Assembly (NCBI RefSeq): GCF_900109225.1
Contig: NZ_FNZK01000011.1
Location: 62,001 to 126,000 of the forward strand
DNA: 64,000 nt
Origin: Propionispira arboris
Lineage (GTDB): Bacteria; Bacillota; Negativicutes; Selenomonadales; Selenomonadaceae
Reading direction: 5' to 3'
Position 1 is the stretch's first letter. Each line of letters starts with the position of its first letter. A model generated the notes under the pieces. The model was not told the DNA's origin. It searched no databases and saw nothing but the letters and a program-made list of their open reading frames with translations. Shown one piece after another: positions 1-7,725 of the stretch. The translations under genes were made by a program, and so were the position numbers.

Positions 1-36
1 AAAAACCGAATGCGTCGTATGATAATGTGATTTTTT

Positions 37-234
37 ATGCAGGTGCATTGGAATGCACTTTTTAAAAAATATATAATCGTCTTTGATATAATAGGAAATA
101 GCAGTATGAGTATGAAGGTGCTTGAAGTGAACAAATTAATGATTTCAGCAAGCGAATTATTACAAGAATTAAATGAAGCAGTATTTATGGACGAAATAAG
201 AGATACACTATCTTTGATAATTGAACTGATATAA
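37..234 (+). CDS. doubtful small ORF
   Basis: A 65-codon open frame with no recognisable family and no clear ribosome binding site before the first ATG. A later in-frame ATG at 105 follows GGAAAT and would leave a 42-residue acidic, helix-prone peptide. It stands alone between the window edge and the tdk leader. It may be a real small protein or chance; nothing in the sequence decides it. Confidence 0.2.
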   Translation: MQVHWNALFKKYIIVFDIIGNSSMSMKVLEVNKLMISASELLQELNEAVFMDEIRDTLSLIIELI

Positions 235-317
235 AAAATATAATTATTGATAGAAATGGGAACAAATAAATCTCACTACAATTGCAACCATCGTTCCATC
301 TTCAGAAGAATTGTTTT

Positions 318-346
318 TTGTCTTTATAGTATAAATATGATAAAAT
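318..346 (+). promoter_or_regulatory. possible sigma-A promoter before the tdk leader
   Basis: TTGTCT and TAAAAT are separated by 17 bases. Transcription would begin near 353 and run through a roughly 90-base structured leader before meeting the terminator at 445-490. Match to consensus is moderate. Confidence 0.35.
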
Positions 347-444
347 AATTTAAGCAATAAGGACATTACGTGATCATTTTTTTGTATTGATGATTGGTTG
401 CATCATGAATGGTACCCCTTCAGGCGCACCATTTTAAAGATTCT

Positions 445-490
445 GCCCTTATAGACGTTGCTTTATAAGTTACGCTTATAGGGGCTTTTT
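445..490 (+). terminator. terminator or attenuator ahead of tdk
   Basis: GCCCTTATA at 445 pairs with TATAGGGGC ending at 485 (one wobble pair), followed by TTTTT. Because it lies between the apparent promoter at 318 and tdk at 524, it either ends a short independent RNA or attenuates tdk. Upstream of it, an AATGGT/ACCATT hairpin (about 408-436) adds to a folded leader. Confidence 0.55.
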
Positions 491-523
491 ATTTTAAAAC
501 GTATAGAAAACAGAGGTGGATTT

Positions 524-1180
524 ATGGTTGGGTGGTACGAGCTGATTTTTGGCAGTATGTATTGTGGTAAATCAGAAGAGTTGATTCGCCGATTGAAACG
601 CTGCCAAATCGCTAGTCAACGTTATATTTTATTTAAACCGATGATGGATAACCGGTATGAACTGTCTCGTGTGATGACACATGAAAATAATAAAGTGAAA
701 CAGTTTATGTTAAAGTCCTTAGCAGAAGCAAAATATGATGTCGGTAAAGGGTCTTTTTTTCATAAAATTATTAATAAAATTCCCGGATCGATTGAAGCAG
801 TGAACATTAATAAACCGGAAGAGATACTGACTTATGTCAGCAAAATGCAATATGATGTAGTAGGTATCGATGAAGTGCAATTTTTTGATGAATCCTTATT
901 GCCTATCCTTGATCAGCTTATATTACAGGGCAAACGGATTATTGTTGCTGGGTTAGATCTATATGCTTCGGGAGAACCGTGGCCGATTGTGGCGAAACTT
1001 GCCTGCAAAGCTAAGTATGTTGAAAAATTACATGCTGTGTGTGTGGATTGTGGCGAAGAAGCGATGTATTCTTTCCGCCTCGACAGCAATACGAAAGACG
1101 ATATTGTTGAAGTTGGCTCTGTGGGAACCTATATTGCTTTATGCGAAAATTGTAAACAAAAAAGATTAAGTCATATTTAA
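524..1180 (+). CDS. tdk: thymidine kinase
   Basis: Cytosolic salvage enzyme that phosphorylates thymidine to dTMP with ATP. The P-loop GSMYCGKS is at residues 10-17, the DEVQFF segment with the catalytic glutamate at about 116-121, and four zinc-binding cysteines at 173, 176, 207 and 210 form the type II TK lasso region. At 218 residues it is about 20 longer than the Bacillus enzyme; the extra sequence sits around residues 58-100. The ATG at 524 follows GAGGTGG. A terminator-bearing leader precedes it, so expression may be attenuated. Family assignment is secure. Confidence 0.95.
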   Translation: MVGWYELIFGSMYCGKSEELIRRLKRCQIASQRYILFKPMMDNRYELSRVMTHENNKVKQFMLKSLAEAKYDVGKGSFFHKIINKIPGSIEAVNINKPEEILTYVSKMQYDVVGIDEVQFFDESLLPILDQLILQGKRIIVAGLDLYASGEPWPIVAKLACKAKYVEKLHAVCVDCGEEAMYSFRLDSNTKDDIVEVGSVGTYIALCENCKQKRLSHI

Positions 1181-1411
1181 AGGATCGTTGATTTTTTTAT
1201 AGATGGAGCTGCGAAGCGGCAAAAATCCTCTTAGCGATAGAGAAGTCCTTGACTTTATTAATCAATTGTTTTAGTCTATAAGTTATGTGATAATGCATCA
1301 GGTAGAATGGCCTAGTAGAAAAGACTGTTACAAAATGTGTTTGGATCATTTTTGTGAGGGCCTTTTTATTTTTGCCTGGAATGCCTGATAGATAAGTCAG
1401 GAGGATGCGGT
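1181..1411 (+). other. intergenic region without a gene
   Basis: No convincing coding frame. It contains TTGACT at 1249 without a well-spaced -10 element and a weak ACAAAA/TTTTGT pairing near 1330-1355 followed by a T-rich stretch. It probably holds the promoter for the thioesterase gene, but no clear match can be named. Confidence 0.4.
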
Positions 1412-1819
1412 TTGACAACACAAACAACAATCAAAGTGAATTTTTATGATACAGATGCGATGGCGGTTGTTCATCATGCGAATTATATTCGTTGGTTTGA
1501 GATCGGACGTGTTGAGTTTTTGCGCGAAGCAGGTATTACGTTAGATGAATTAATGAATGATGGGTATGTTTTTCCGATTACCGAGGTGAGTTGTAAATAT
1601 TTGTTGCCAGGAAAATTCGATGATGTTCTTGTCATTGAAACGATACCAACAGCACTTACGCAGGCTAAAATGGCTTTTGATTATAAAATTATTCGTTCAG
1701 CCGATGGTGCTGTTTTAGTTGAAGGGCATACACAAAATGTATTTACAAATAAGAAAACTGGTAAAATTACGCGGTTACCAGAAAAATACTATACAAAACT
1801 TCAGGCTGCTTTGAAATAA
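1412..1819 (+). CDS. YbgC-like acyl-CoA thioesterase, hotdog fold
   Basis: A 135-residue single hotdog (4HBT) domain, normal length for the YbgC/FadM family that hydrolyses acyl-CoA thioesters. The family signature with the catalytic aspartate, FYDTDAMAVVHHANYIRW, is at residues 11-28. The start is TTG at 1412, supported by the strong Shine-Dalgarno AGGAGG at 1399. Cytosolic; the natural substrate cannot be read from the sequence. No Tol-Pal genes adjoin it, so a role in that system is not indicated here. Confidence 0.85.
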   Translation: MTTQTTIKVNFYDTDAMAVVHHANYIRWFEIGRVEFLREAGITLDELMNDGYVFPITEVSCKYLLPGKFDDVLVIETIPTALTQAKMAFDYKIIRSADGAVLVEGHTQNVFTNKKTGKITRLPEKYYTKLQAALK

Positions 1820-1908
1820 AATTTTGAAATGATGCTGGAATTGAGTATAATTAAGTTAATGGGTTTGTCGAGGTTTTTGCTCAGCAATTGTTATGAGGAG
1901 GTGGTGCA

Positions 1909-1977
1909 ATGGATAACAATGCACCAATCGGAATTTTTGATTTGAGAATTGGTGAGTTTATTCTTGAACGCGAATAA
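1909..1977 (+). CDS. 22-residue small ORF with strong ribosome binding site
   Basis: ATG at 1909 preceded by GAGGAGGTGG at a good distance, then 22 codons (beginning MDNNAPIGIF, ending LERE) and TAA. It ends 74 bases before the membrane protein at 2052. The strong Shine-Dalgarno with a short frame suggests a translated small protein or leader peptide. No family recognised. Confidence 0.4.
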   Translation: MDNNAPIGIFDLRIGEFILERE

Positions 1978-2051
1978 AGCAGAATTTAAATGCATTGATC
2001 TGGGAAATTATGGACAGAGTCGATGACTAAAGAATTTTTGGAGGCACTATC

Positions 2052-2588
2052 GTGGAATTTTTATATGGCTTAATTGGAATTATTATAGTAATCGTCCTAT
2101 TCGTAAAATTATTTCTCCTGCGTGAAGGGGATGCTATTATTGATGTGCGGACGGATGCACATACTCCATTTGTTGTGGATGAATTAACAAAAGACAGTGT
2201 AACGGTCAGTACGAAAGTAGAATTTGCCAATATTGGCACACAGTGTGGGACTATTATGGATTGTTATGTGAGAAGCTTGCTGCCTTATGAACAATTTGAT
2301 GGTGTAAAGGTTGAAGCAAAAGCAGAACTGGATGGGGCACCGCGTGAAGATGATTATTTTGAAGCGGTCTTGATTCAACGCAAAGAATCTATCTATGTAT
2401 GGGTTAAAATCAAGATTACAGCTCGTAAAACAGCTGATATTAAAGAAGCACTGGTTGATATGGTTGATTTGCCGGTTGATCTTGTTTATCAATATGCAGC
2501 ACGTAAACCTTGGGCTATTACCAAAAAACGTATTGTTTTAAAAGCCGAGGATATTGCAAAACTTGTCGGTGTTACTTTAGCAAAATAG
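2052..2588 (+). CDS. conserved-looking membrane-anchored protein, unknown function
   Basis: 178 residues. One N-terminal membrane helix (about residues 4-23, rich in I, V, L) is followed by a soluble domain of mixed strands and helices, so it looks like a signal-anchor protein. The start is GTG at 2052 after TTTGGAGG. Only 15 bases separate it from the CofE-like gene, so the two are probably co-transcribed and may act together. No function is recognisable. Confidence 0.7.
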   Translation: MEFLYGLIGIIIVIVLFVKLFLLREGDAIIDVRTDAHTPFVVDELTKDSVTVSTKVEFANIGTQCGTIMDCYVRSLLPYEQFDGVKVEAKAELDGAPREDDYFEAVLIQRKESIYVWVKIKITARKTADIKEALVDMVDLPVDLVYQYAARKPWAITKKRIVLKAEDIAKLVGVTLAK

Positions 2589-2603
2589 AAGGAGCGATGA
2601 ATC

Positions 2604-3254
2604 ATGGCGGATCTTGAAATTATTCCGGTGCCAACGCGCATCTTAACAGATAAAGATGATATTATTGATATAGTTGAAAAATATGCAGGAGCGAAAATCG
2701 GCGAAAATGATGTTATTTCTGTAGCCGAAAGTGTTGTAGCAATCACACAAGGTCGTATTGTCAGACCTGAAGATTTGACGATCTCACGTGTGGCCCAGCT
2801 GCTTTGCCGGTTTATCCCGGATTACGGAAGTCTTGCCAGTCCACATGGAATGCAGTCTTTGATGGATATTGAAGGGAAATGGCGTGTGACGTTTGCTTTA
2901 ATCCTTGGATTTTTAGCAAAAATAATTGGTCAAAATGGTGTGTTCTATAAATTTGGTGGTGAACAAGCAGCTTTGATCGATGATGTGACAGGGACCATGC
3001 CGCCATTTGATAAGTACATCGTATACGGTCCGAAAGATCCGCAAGTGGTAGTGAAGAAACTTCAAGAACGTTTAGGCTGCTTTGGTGCGGTCATCGCAGA
3101 TGTGAATGATTTGAAACGCTCACGTATTGTTGGGGTTACAGATGGAGTAGATGGTGATAAAGTGGCACATCTGTTGATTGATAATCCATTTGGTAATGCA
3201 TCACAGAAAACACCAATCGTTATTATTAAGAATTTTAAACAGTATCAAGGCTGA
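2604..3254 (+). CDS. CofE/F420-0:gamma-glutamyl ligase-like protein
   Basis: 216 residues resembling the coenzyme F420-0:L-glutamate ligase fold: an N-terminal IIPVPTRI strand, then the segment ending VAITQGRIV (about residues 45-55) that matches the KVVSKxEGR region of CofE, and a C-terminal VGVTDGVDG segment like the RGxxDxxG part. True CofE adds glutamate to F420-0. No other F420 gene is in the window and F420 is not expected in such anaerobes, so the real substrate is unknown. ATG follows AAGGAGCGATG. A terminator follows. Confidence 0.7.
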   Translation: MADLEIIPVPTRILTDKDDIIDIVEKYAGAKIGENDVISVAESVVAITQGRIVRPEDLTISRVAQLLCRFIPDYGSLASPHGMQSLMDIEGKWRVTFALILGFLAKIIGQNGVFYKFGGEQAALIDDVTGTMPPFDKYIVYGPKDPQVVVKKLQERLGCFGAVIADVNDLKRSRIVGVTDGVDGDKVAHLLIDNPFGNASQKTPIVIIKNFKQYQG

Positions 3255-3274
3255 TAATCAAACCGTATTTTTAT

Positions 3275-3304
3275 AGAAGGGATAGAATCTATCCCTTCTT
3301 ATTT
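3275..3304 (+). terminator. rho-independent terminator after the CofE-like gene
   Basis: A perfect 11-bp stem, AGAAGGGATAG (3275-3285) with CTATCCCTTCT (3289-3299), a 3-base AAT loop and a short TTATTTG tail. Confidence 0.75.
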
Positions 3305-3469
3305 GTGTCTGGTTCTGGAAAAAACAAAAAAATATAAGGTGTTGTTCCAGACTTAGAAAAAATAATGGTATTTTCGTTAATTTGATAACGATTTTAATTG
3401 ATACTTTTTGTATGACGTTATAAAATGAAAATGAGTAAAGAAACATTCAATACAGTTCGGGGGATTCAG

Positions 3470-4216
3470 ATGAAAAGATTAGATGGGCGTACAGTTGATG
3501 AGATGCGCAAGGTTAAAATTACAAGACATTATTTAAAACATCCGGCGGGTTCCGTATTAATAGAAGTAGGTAACACAAAGGTGATTTGTGCGGCGACGAT
3601 CGAAGAAAGAGTTCCAAATTTTTTGAAAGGCAGCGGAGAAGGCTGGGTAACGGCTGAGTATTCATTATTGCCAAGTTCGACACAGACGCGTAATCCTCGT
3701 GAATCCATGCGTGGCAGAGTTACTGGCAGAACACATGAGATTCAGCGTCTCATTGGTCGGTCCTTGCGCAGTGTGATTGATATGAAAGCACTCGGGGAAC
3801 GCACGGTTATGATTGATTGTGATGTTATTCAGGCTGATGGTGGGACGAGGACTGCATCAATTACGGGTGCTTTTGTGGCATTGGTAGAGGCACTGGAAAC
3901 GGTTTATAATCCGGGCAAAGCATTTCCCGTGAAAGATTTTTTGGCGGCGGTTAGTGTTGGTGTTACCAAAGAAAATACAACGTTGCTTGATTTATGTTAT
4001 GAAGAAGATTCACAGGCGGTTGTAGATATGAACGTCGTGATGACTGGAAATGGTGAATTTATTGAAGTACAGGGAACGGGCGAAGGCAGACCGTTTTCAC
4101 GCAGCGAACTCAATGAACTTTTAGAAAAAGCAGAGCAGGGAATCAACGATTTAATTTCTTACCAAAAAGATGTTTTAGGCGGCGAACTTGTTTGGCGTGT
4201 GGGCCGTGAGCCATGA
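3470..4216 (+). CDS. rph: ribonuclease PH
   Basis: Phosphorolytic 3'-5' exoribonuclease that trims tRNA 3' ends. Family landmarks are MKRLDGR at the start, the TEYSLLPS-like block, and [16 protein letters not shown] with the hexamer/active-site arginines. I place the start at ATG 3470 (248 residues, near the usual 240), not at the in-frame ATG 3425. The earlier ATG has no ribosome binding site and sits on a probable -10 element (TTGATA at 3398, TATAAA at 3419, 15-base spacer). It is the first of three overlapping genes with rdgB and a phosphodiesterase, a common Firmicute order. Confidence 0.95.
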   Translation: MKRLDGRTVDEMRKVKITRHYLKHPAGSVLIEVGNTKVICAATIEERVPNFLKGSGEGWVTAEYSLLPSSTQTRNPRESMRGRVTGRTHEIQRLIGRSLRSVIDMKALGERTVMIDCDVIQADGGTRTASITGAFVALVEALETVYNPGKAFPVKDFLAAVSVGVTKENTTLLDLCYEEDSQAVVDMNVVMTGNGEFIEVQGTGEGRPFSRSELNELLEKAEQGINDLISYQKDVLGGELVWRVGREP

Positions 4217-4809
4217 AAGAGATTGTTATCGCTTCAAAAAATCAAGGTAAGATCAAAGAGTTTATAAAAGCCTTTGCGGCAATGAATATAAAAGTCATAT
4301 CGCTCGCGGAATTTAAAGACGTTCCCGATGCCGTTGAAACGGGAAAAACTTTTCAGGAGAATGCAGTCATGAAAGCACACTTTTATGCTAAATACACAGG
4401 ACTTTCCTGTTTGGCGGATGATTCGGGCTTAGAAGTGGATGCTTTAGATGGTGCTCCCGGTGTATATTCGGCTAGATATGCCGGTATTCATGGGGATGAT
4501 GCAGCGAATAATGCAAAGCTTTTAGCTGAACTTAAAAAAGTGCAGGGTCATCATACAAGTGCCAGATTTCGTTGTGCTTTAGCTTTCGTTGACACAAATG
4601 GTGAAGTACTGACTTGTGATGGTTGCTGTGAAGGCACAATTTTGGCCAAGCAGCGGGGAACAAACGGTTTTGGTTATGATCCATTATTTTATATCGAAGA
4701 TTTAAAAAAAACTTTAGCTGAGCTTACAATTGAAGAAAAGAACAAAATCAGTCATCGCGGTGCAGCATTGAAAGGGATGGCGGAAAAATTGGCGGTTTAT
4801 ATAAAATGA
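4213..4809 (+). CDS. rdgB: XTP/dITP pyrophosphatase (HAM1/RdgB)
   Basis: House-cleaning enzyme that hydrolyses dITP, XTP and other non-canonical purine triphosphates to the monophosphate. 198 residues, normal length. Motifs: N-terminal [24 protein letters not shown] with the catalytic acidic residues, SARYAG, and GFGYDPLF. The start overlaps the rph stop by ATGA, and the end overlaps the next gene, so the three are translationally coupled. Confidence 0.95.
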   Translation: MKEIVIASKNQGKIKEFIKAFAAMNIKVISLAEFKDVPDAVETGKTFQENAVMKAHFYAKYTGLSCLADDSGLEVDALDGAPGVYSARYAGIHGDDAANNAKLLAELKKVQGHHTSARFRCALAFVDTNGEVLTCDGCCEGTILAKQRGTNGFGYDPLFYIEDLKKTLAELTIEEKNKISHRGAALKGMAEKLAVYIK

Positions 4810-5282
4810 TTATTGGTGTAATGAGCGATAGTCATGGCGACTATCAGGCAATTGAAAAAGCGGTAAAAAAGATCGGTGTTGTTGATCTATGGCTGCATGC
4901 TGGTGATTGCTGTACAGACGCAGAATTTTTAAAAACTTTGACTGGTATCCAGACGATTGCTGTTGCTGGTAATTGTGATTGGCCAAATCCTCAGGCTGAG
5001 GTAGATGAATTTATTGAAGCAGATGGCCTCAAACTTTGGCTTACGCATGGACATCGCTATGAAGTGAAATTAAATACTCATTTGTTAGTGGATTCAGCAA
5101 AACAGCAGGCTGTAAATATTGCTATATATGGTCATACCCATATACTTGAAAATAGACACTATGGTGATGTACTGGTTTTAAATCCTGGTAGTGTGGCACG
5201 GCCCTATTTTGGCGCACCTTCTTTTATGAAATTACGTATTGAAAAACAAGTTGTGACAGTTGAAGTATTGTTTTTACCTTAA
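4806..5282 (+). CDS. YfcE/MJ0936-type metallophosphodiesterase
   Basis: 158 residues of the calcineurin-like phosphoesterase fold. Metal ligands are visible in order: SDSHGD (residues 7-12), HAGDC, AGNCD, THGHRY and YGHTH, then a terminal NPGS. Members hydrolyse phosphodiesters with a two-metal centre, but their natural substrate is mostly unknown. It overlaps rdgB by four bases, the usual third gene of this set in Firmicutes. Confidence 0.9.
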   Translation: MIIGVMSDSHGDYQAIEKAVKKIGVVDLWLHAGDCCTDAEFLKTLTGIQTIAVAGNCDWPNPQAEVDEFIEADGLKLWLTHGHRYEVKLNTHLLVDSAKQQAVNIAIYGHTHILENRHYGDVLVLNPGSVARPYFGAPSFMKLRIEKQVVTVEVLFLP

Positions 5283-5531
5283 ATTTATAATTTACGTATA
5301 AAAAACAATTATGATTGGCAGGAATATTTCGTATCGATCACTAATAAGAATATTAATCTCATTAATAGAAAAATATTTTTGTATGTTTTATATTTATCGT
5401 TTAATAACTTTTGAATATTACTTTTAAGCGAAAAGTCAAGGATTGTCTGGAGAATGAATATTTCTTGTAGACAGCTTCATAAACGAACAGGATTCATCTT
5501 TTTGAACGTTCCAATATGGGCTTAGAATAAG
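5283..5531 (+). other. AT-rich intergenic region upstream of the fumarase operon
   Basis: About 250 bases without a coding frame I would defend. It contains TGTCT at about 5444 and AGACA at about 5470, a loose inverted repeat that could bind a regulator of the operon. No clear terminator for the phosphodiesterase gene was found. Confidence 0.4.
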
Positions 5532-5560
5532 TTGAAAGCACTTGGAAAATGTGGTATTAT
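5532..5560 (+). promoter_or_regulatory. sigma-A promoter of the fumarase/succinate dehydrogenase operon
   Basis: TTGAAA (5532-5537), 17-base spacer, TATTAT (5555-5560). Transcription would begin near 5567, about 40 bases before the TTG start of the fumarase alpha gene. This rules out the in-frame ATG at 5549, which lies inside the promoter. Confidence 0.75.
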
Positions 5561-5605
5561 GAAGCCTATGAGTGTATTATATATTATATTTTGGGAGGGT
5601 TTACA

Positions 5606-6448
5606 TTGCGTACAATCCAAGTAAAAAAGATCACCGAAGAAGTAGCGCAAATGTGTAAAGAAGCTGCTTATTATTTACCGGGAGACGTGTATGATGCTTT
5701 GAAAAAAGGCAGAGAAACTGAAGAATCTCCGGTCGGCAGAGATGTTCTGGATCAAATTATCAAAAATGCTGAAATTGCGAAAGCAGAAGATAGACCTATT
5801 TGCCAGGACACTGGTATGGCTATTATTTTTGTTGAAGTAGGGCAAGACCTTCATATTGAAGGCGGTAGTTTAGAGGATGCGATCAATGCTGGAGTAGCAA
5901 AAGGCTATACAGAAGGGTATCTTCGTAAATCCGTAGTAGAAGAACCTTTGTTTAATCGTAAAAATACCCAGAATAATACACCGGCGATTATTTATACAAA
6001 AATCGTTGATGGTGATAAAATCAAAATTCAGTTAGCACCGAAGGGTTTCGGTAGTGAAAATAAGTCTGATATTAAAATGCTTGTCCCAGCCGATGGTGTA
6101 GAAGGCGTGAAAAAAGCTGTGCTTGATATTATTTTACATGCAAGCTGTAATCCTTGTCCGCCAATGGTTGTTGGTGTTGGCATCGGTGGTACTATGGATA
6201 GAGCAGCAGTATTGTCCAAACGTGCCCTCATTCGTCCGACCAATGTTCGTAACGCACATCCTGACTATGCAAAATTGGAACTGGAATTGTTAGACCTTAT
6301 TAACAAAACTGGTATTGGACCACAACTTGGTGGGACAACATCAGCTCTTGCTGTTAATATTGAATGGGGTGCTACACATATCGCTGGTTTGCCTGTTGCT
6401 GTAACAATTTGCTGTCATGCAATGCGTCACTCAGAACGTGTATTATAA
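5606..6448 (+). CDS. fumA: class I fumarate hydratase, alpha subunit
   Basis: Iron-sulfur fumarase alpha chain; with the beta chain it interconverts malate and fumarate. 280 residues from the TTG at 5606, the normal length. The start is set by GGGAGG at 5593 and by the promoter upstream. Probable cluster cysteines lie in RPICQDTG, in HASCNPCPP and in the C-terminal ICCHAMRH. First gene of a five-gene operon with the beta subunit and sdhCAB. In a fermenting anaerobe this would feed malate-derived fumarate to fumarate reduction. Some annotations call this gene ttdA-like; tartrate dehydratase is the close alternative. Confidence 0.9.
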   Translation: MRTIQVKKITEEVAQMCKEAAYYLPGDVYDALKKGRETEESPVGRDVLDQIIKNAEIAKAEDRPICQDTGMAIIFVEVGQDLHIEGGSLEDAINAGVAKGYTEGYLRKSVVEEPLFNRKNTQNNTPAIIYTKIVDGDKIKIQLAPKGFGSENKSDIKMLVPADGVEGVKKAVLDIILHASCNPCPPMVVGVGIGGTMDRAAVLSKRALIRPTNVRNAHPDYAKLELELLDLINKTGIGPQLGGTTSALAVNIEWGATHIAGLPVAVTICCHAMRHSERVL

Positions 6449-6465
6449 TAGGAGGAGAAGAGAAA

Positions 6466-7023
6466 ATGGCTGAAAAAATTCGTATTACTACACCTTTGAT
6501 GGAAGAACAGTCCCGTAAATTAAAAGCTGGTGACAGTGTATTGATTACTGGTACAATTATCAGTGCTCGTGATGCTGCTCATAAAGTGATGACCGAAGCA
6601 TTAGCTCGCGGTGAAAAATTACCAGTAGACTGGAATAATCAGATTGTTTATTATCTTGGTCCTACACCGGCAAAACCTGGCGATCCAATTGGTTCTTGTG
6701 GTCCTACAACATCTGGCCGTATGGATGCCTACACGCCTACAATGCTTGATCAGGGAATTAAAGGGATGGTTGGTAAAGGTTCTAGAACACCAGAAGTTGT
6801 TGAATCTATGAAAAAACATGGTGTTACATATTTTGCAGCAGTTGGCGGAGCCGCTGCTTTAATTGCGAAATCAGTACAGAAATACGAAGTTCTCGCTTAT
6901 CCTGAACTTGGTCCTGAAGCAGTAGCTGCGCTTACTGTTGTTGATTTTCCGGCAATTGTTGTCATTGATTCTGAAGGTAATAATTTCTACGAAATGGGTC
7001 AAGCACCTTACCGTAGGTTATAA
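6466..7023 (+). CDS. fumB: class I fumarate hydratase, beta subunit
   Basis: 185 residues from ATG 6466, which follows AGGAGGAGAAG. A longer frame starting at 6364 would overlap the alpha gene by 85 bases and lacks a ribosome binding site. The family block YYLGPTPAKPGDPIGSCGPTT is near residue 62, followed by RMDAYTP and a conserved GKGSRTPEV. It pairs with the alpha chain 18 bases upstream to form the active fumarase (or L(+)-tartrate dehydratase-like enzyme). A small CCCC/GGGG hairpin separates it from sdhC. Confidence 0.9.
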   Translation: MAEKIRITTPLMEEQSRKLKAGDSVLITGTIISARDAAHKVMTEALARGEKLPVDWNNQIVYYLGPTPAKPGDPIGSCGPTTSGRMDAYTPTMLDQGIKGMVGKGSRTPEVVESMKKHGVTYFAAVGGAAALIAKSVQKYEVLAYPELGPEAVAALTVVDFPAIVVIDSEGNNFYEMGQAPYRRL

Positions 7024-7068
7024 AAGTTTTTCCCCTTCGGGGGAGAGAAAAATATAGGAGGTTTAAGC

Positions 7069-7686
7069 ATGAGTCACACTAGTTTTTATGTTCGTCGTTT
7101 ACATTCCTTATGTGGGATAGTTCCAATCGGATTTTTCCTTTTAGAACATGTCATCACTAACGCAAAAGTTTTGGGTGGACCAAAACTTTTCAATGATGCT
7201 GTTGCAGAACTTGCTGCAATTCCGCATGATATTATGCTCCCAATAGAAATTTGCGTGCTTGCAATTCCATTCTTATTTCATGGACTTTATGGTGCTTATA
7301 TCGCATTACAAGGGAAAAACAATCCCAGCCAATATGGTTACACACGTAATTGGCAGTTTGCGCTACAAAGATGGACTGCATGGTATGTTGCTGCATTTTT
7401 GATCTGGCATGTTGTTTATCTTCGTATCATGGTCAAAGGTGGCGGTACACCAATCAGTTATGAATTATTGCAAAGTTACTTTAGCAATCCTATCGTATTT
7501 GTACTTTATACATTAGGTATGGTTGCTGCGATTTTCCATTTCTGCAATGGTTTAACGACCTTTACAATGACTTGGGGTATTGCAAAAGGCCCTCGCGCGC
7601 AATCCGTTGTTAATAAATGCGCTATGGCATTATGTGCTCTTTTAACGGTTGTTACATTAATCTTTATGAGTAGCTATCTTGCATAA
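7069..7686 (+). CDS. sdhC: succinate dehydrogenase/fumarate reductase cytochrome b558 subunit
   Basis: 205 residues, five predicted membrane helices, the Bacillus/Wolinella single-polypeptide anchor type with two hemes b. Heme-ligand histidines are visible in the helices: RLHSLCG near the start, LLEHV, FLFHGLYG, LIWHVVY and IFHFCNG. It anchors SdhAB in the cytoplasmic membrane and exchanges electrons with menaquinone. ATG follows ATAGGAGG. In this setting the complex probably works mainly as menaquinol:fumarate reductase. Confidence 0.93.
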   Translation: MSHTSFYVRRLHSLCGIVPIGFFLLEHVITNAKVLGGPKLFNDAVAELAAIPHDIMLPIEICVLAIPFLFHGLYGAYIALQGKNNPSQYGYTRNWQFALQRWTAWYVAAFLIWHVVYLRIMVKGGGTPISYELLQSYFSNPIVFVLYTLGMVAAIFHFCNGLTTFTMTWGIAKGPRAQSVVNKCAMALCALLTVVTLIFMSSYLA

Positions 7687-7725
7687 TTGAATTCATAAAA
7701 TCTTAGAAATAAGGAGAGGACCTAC

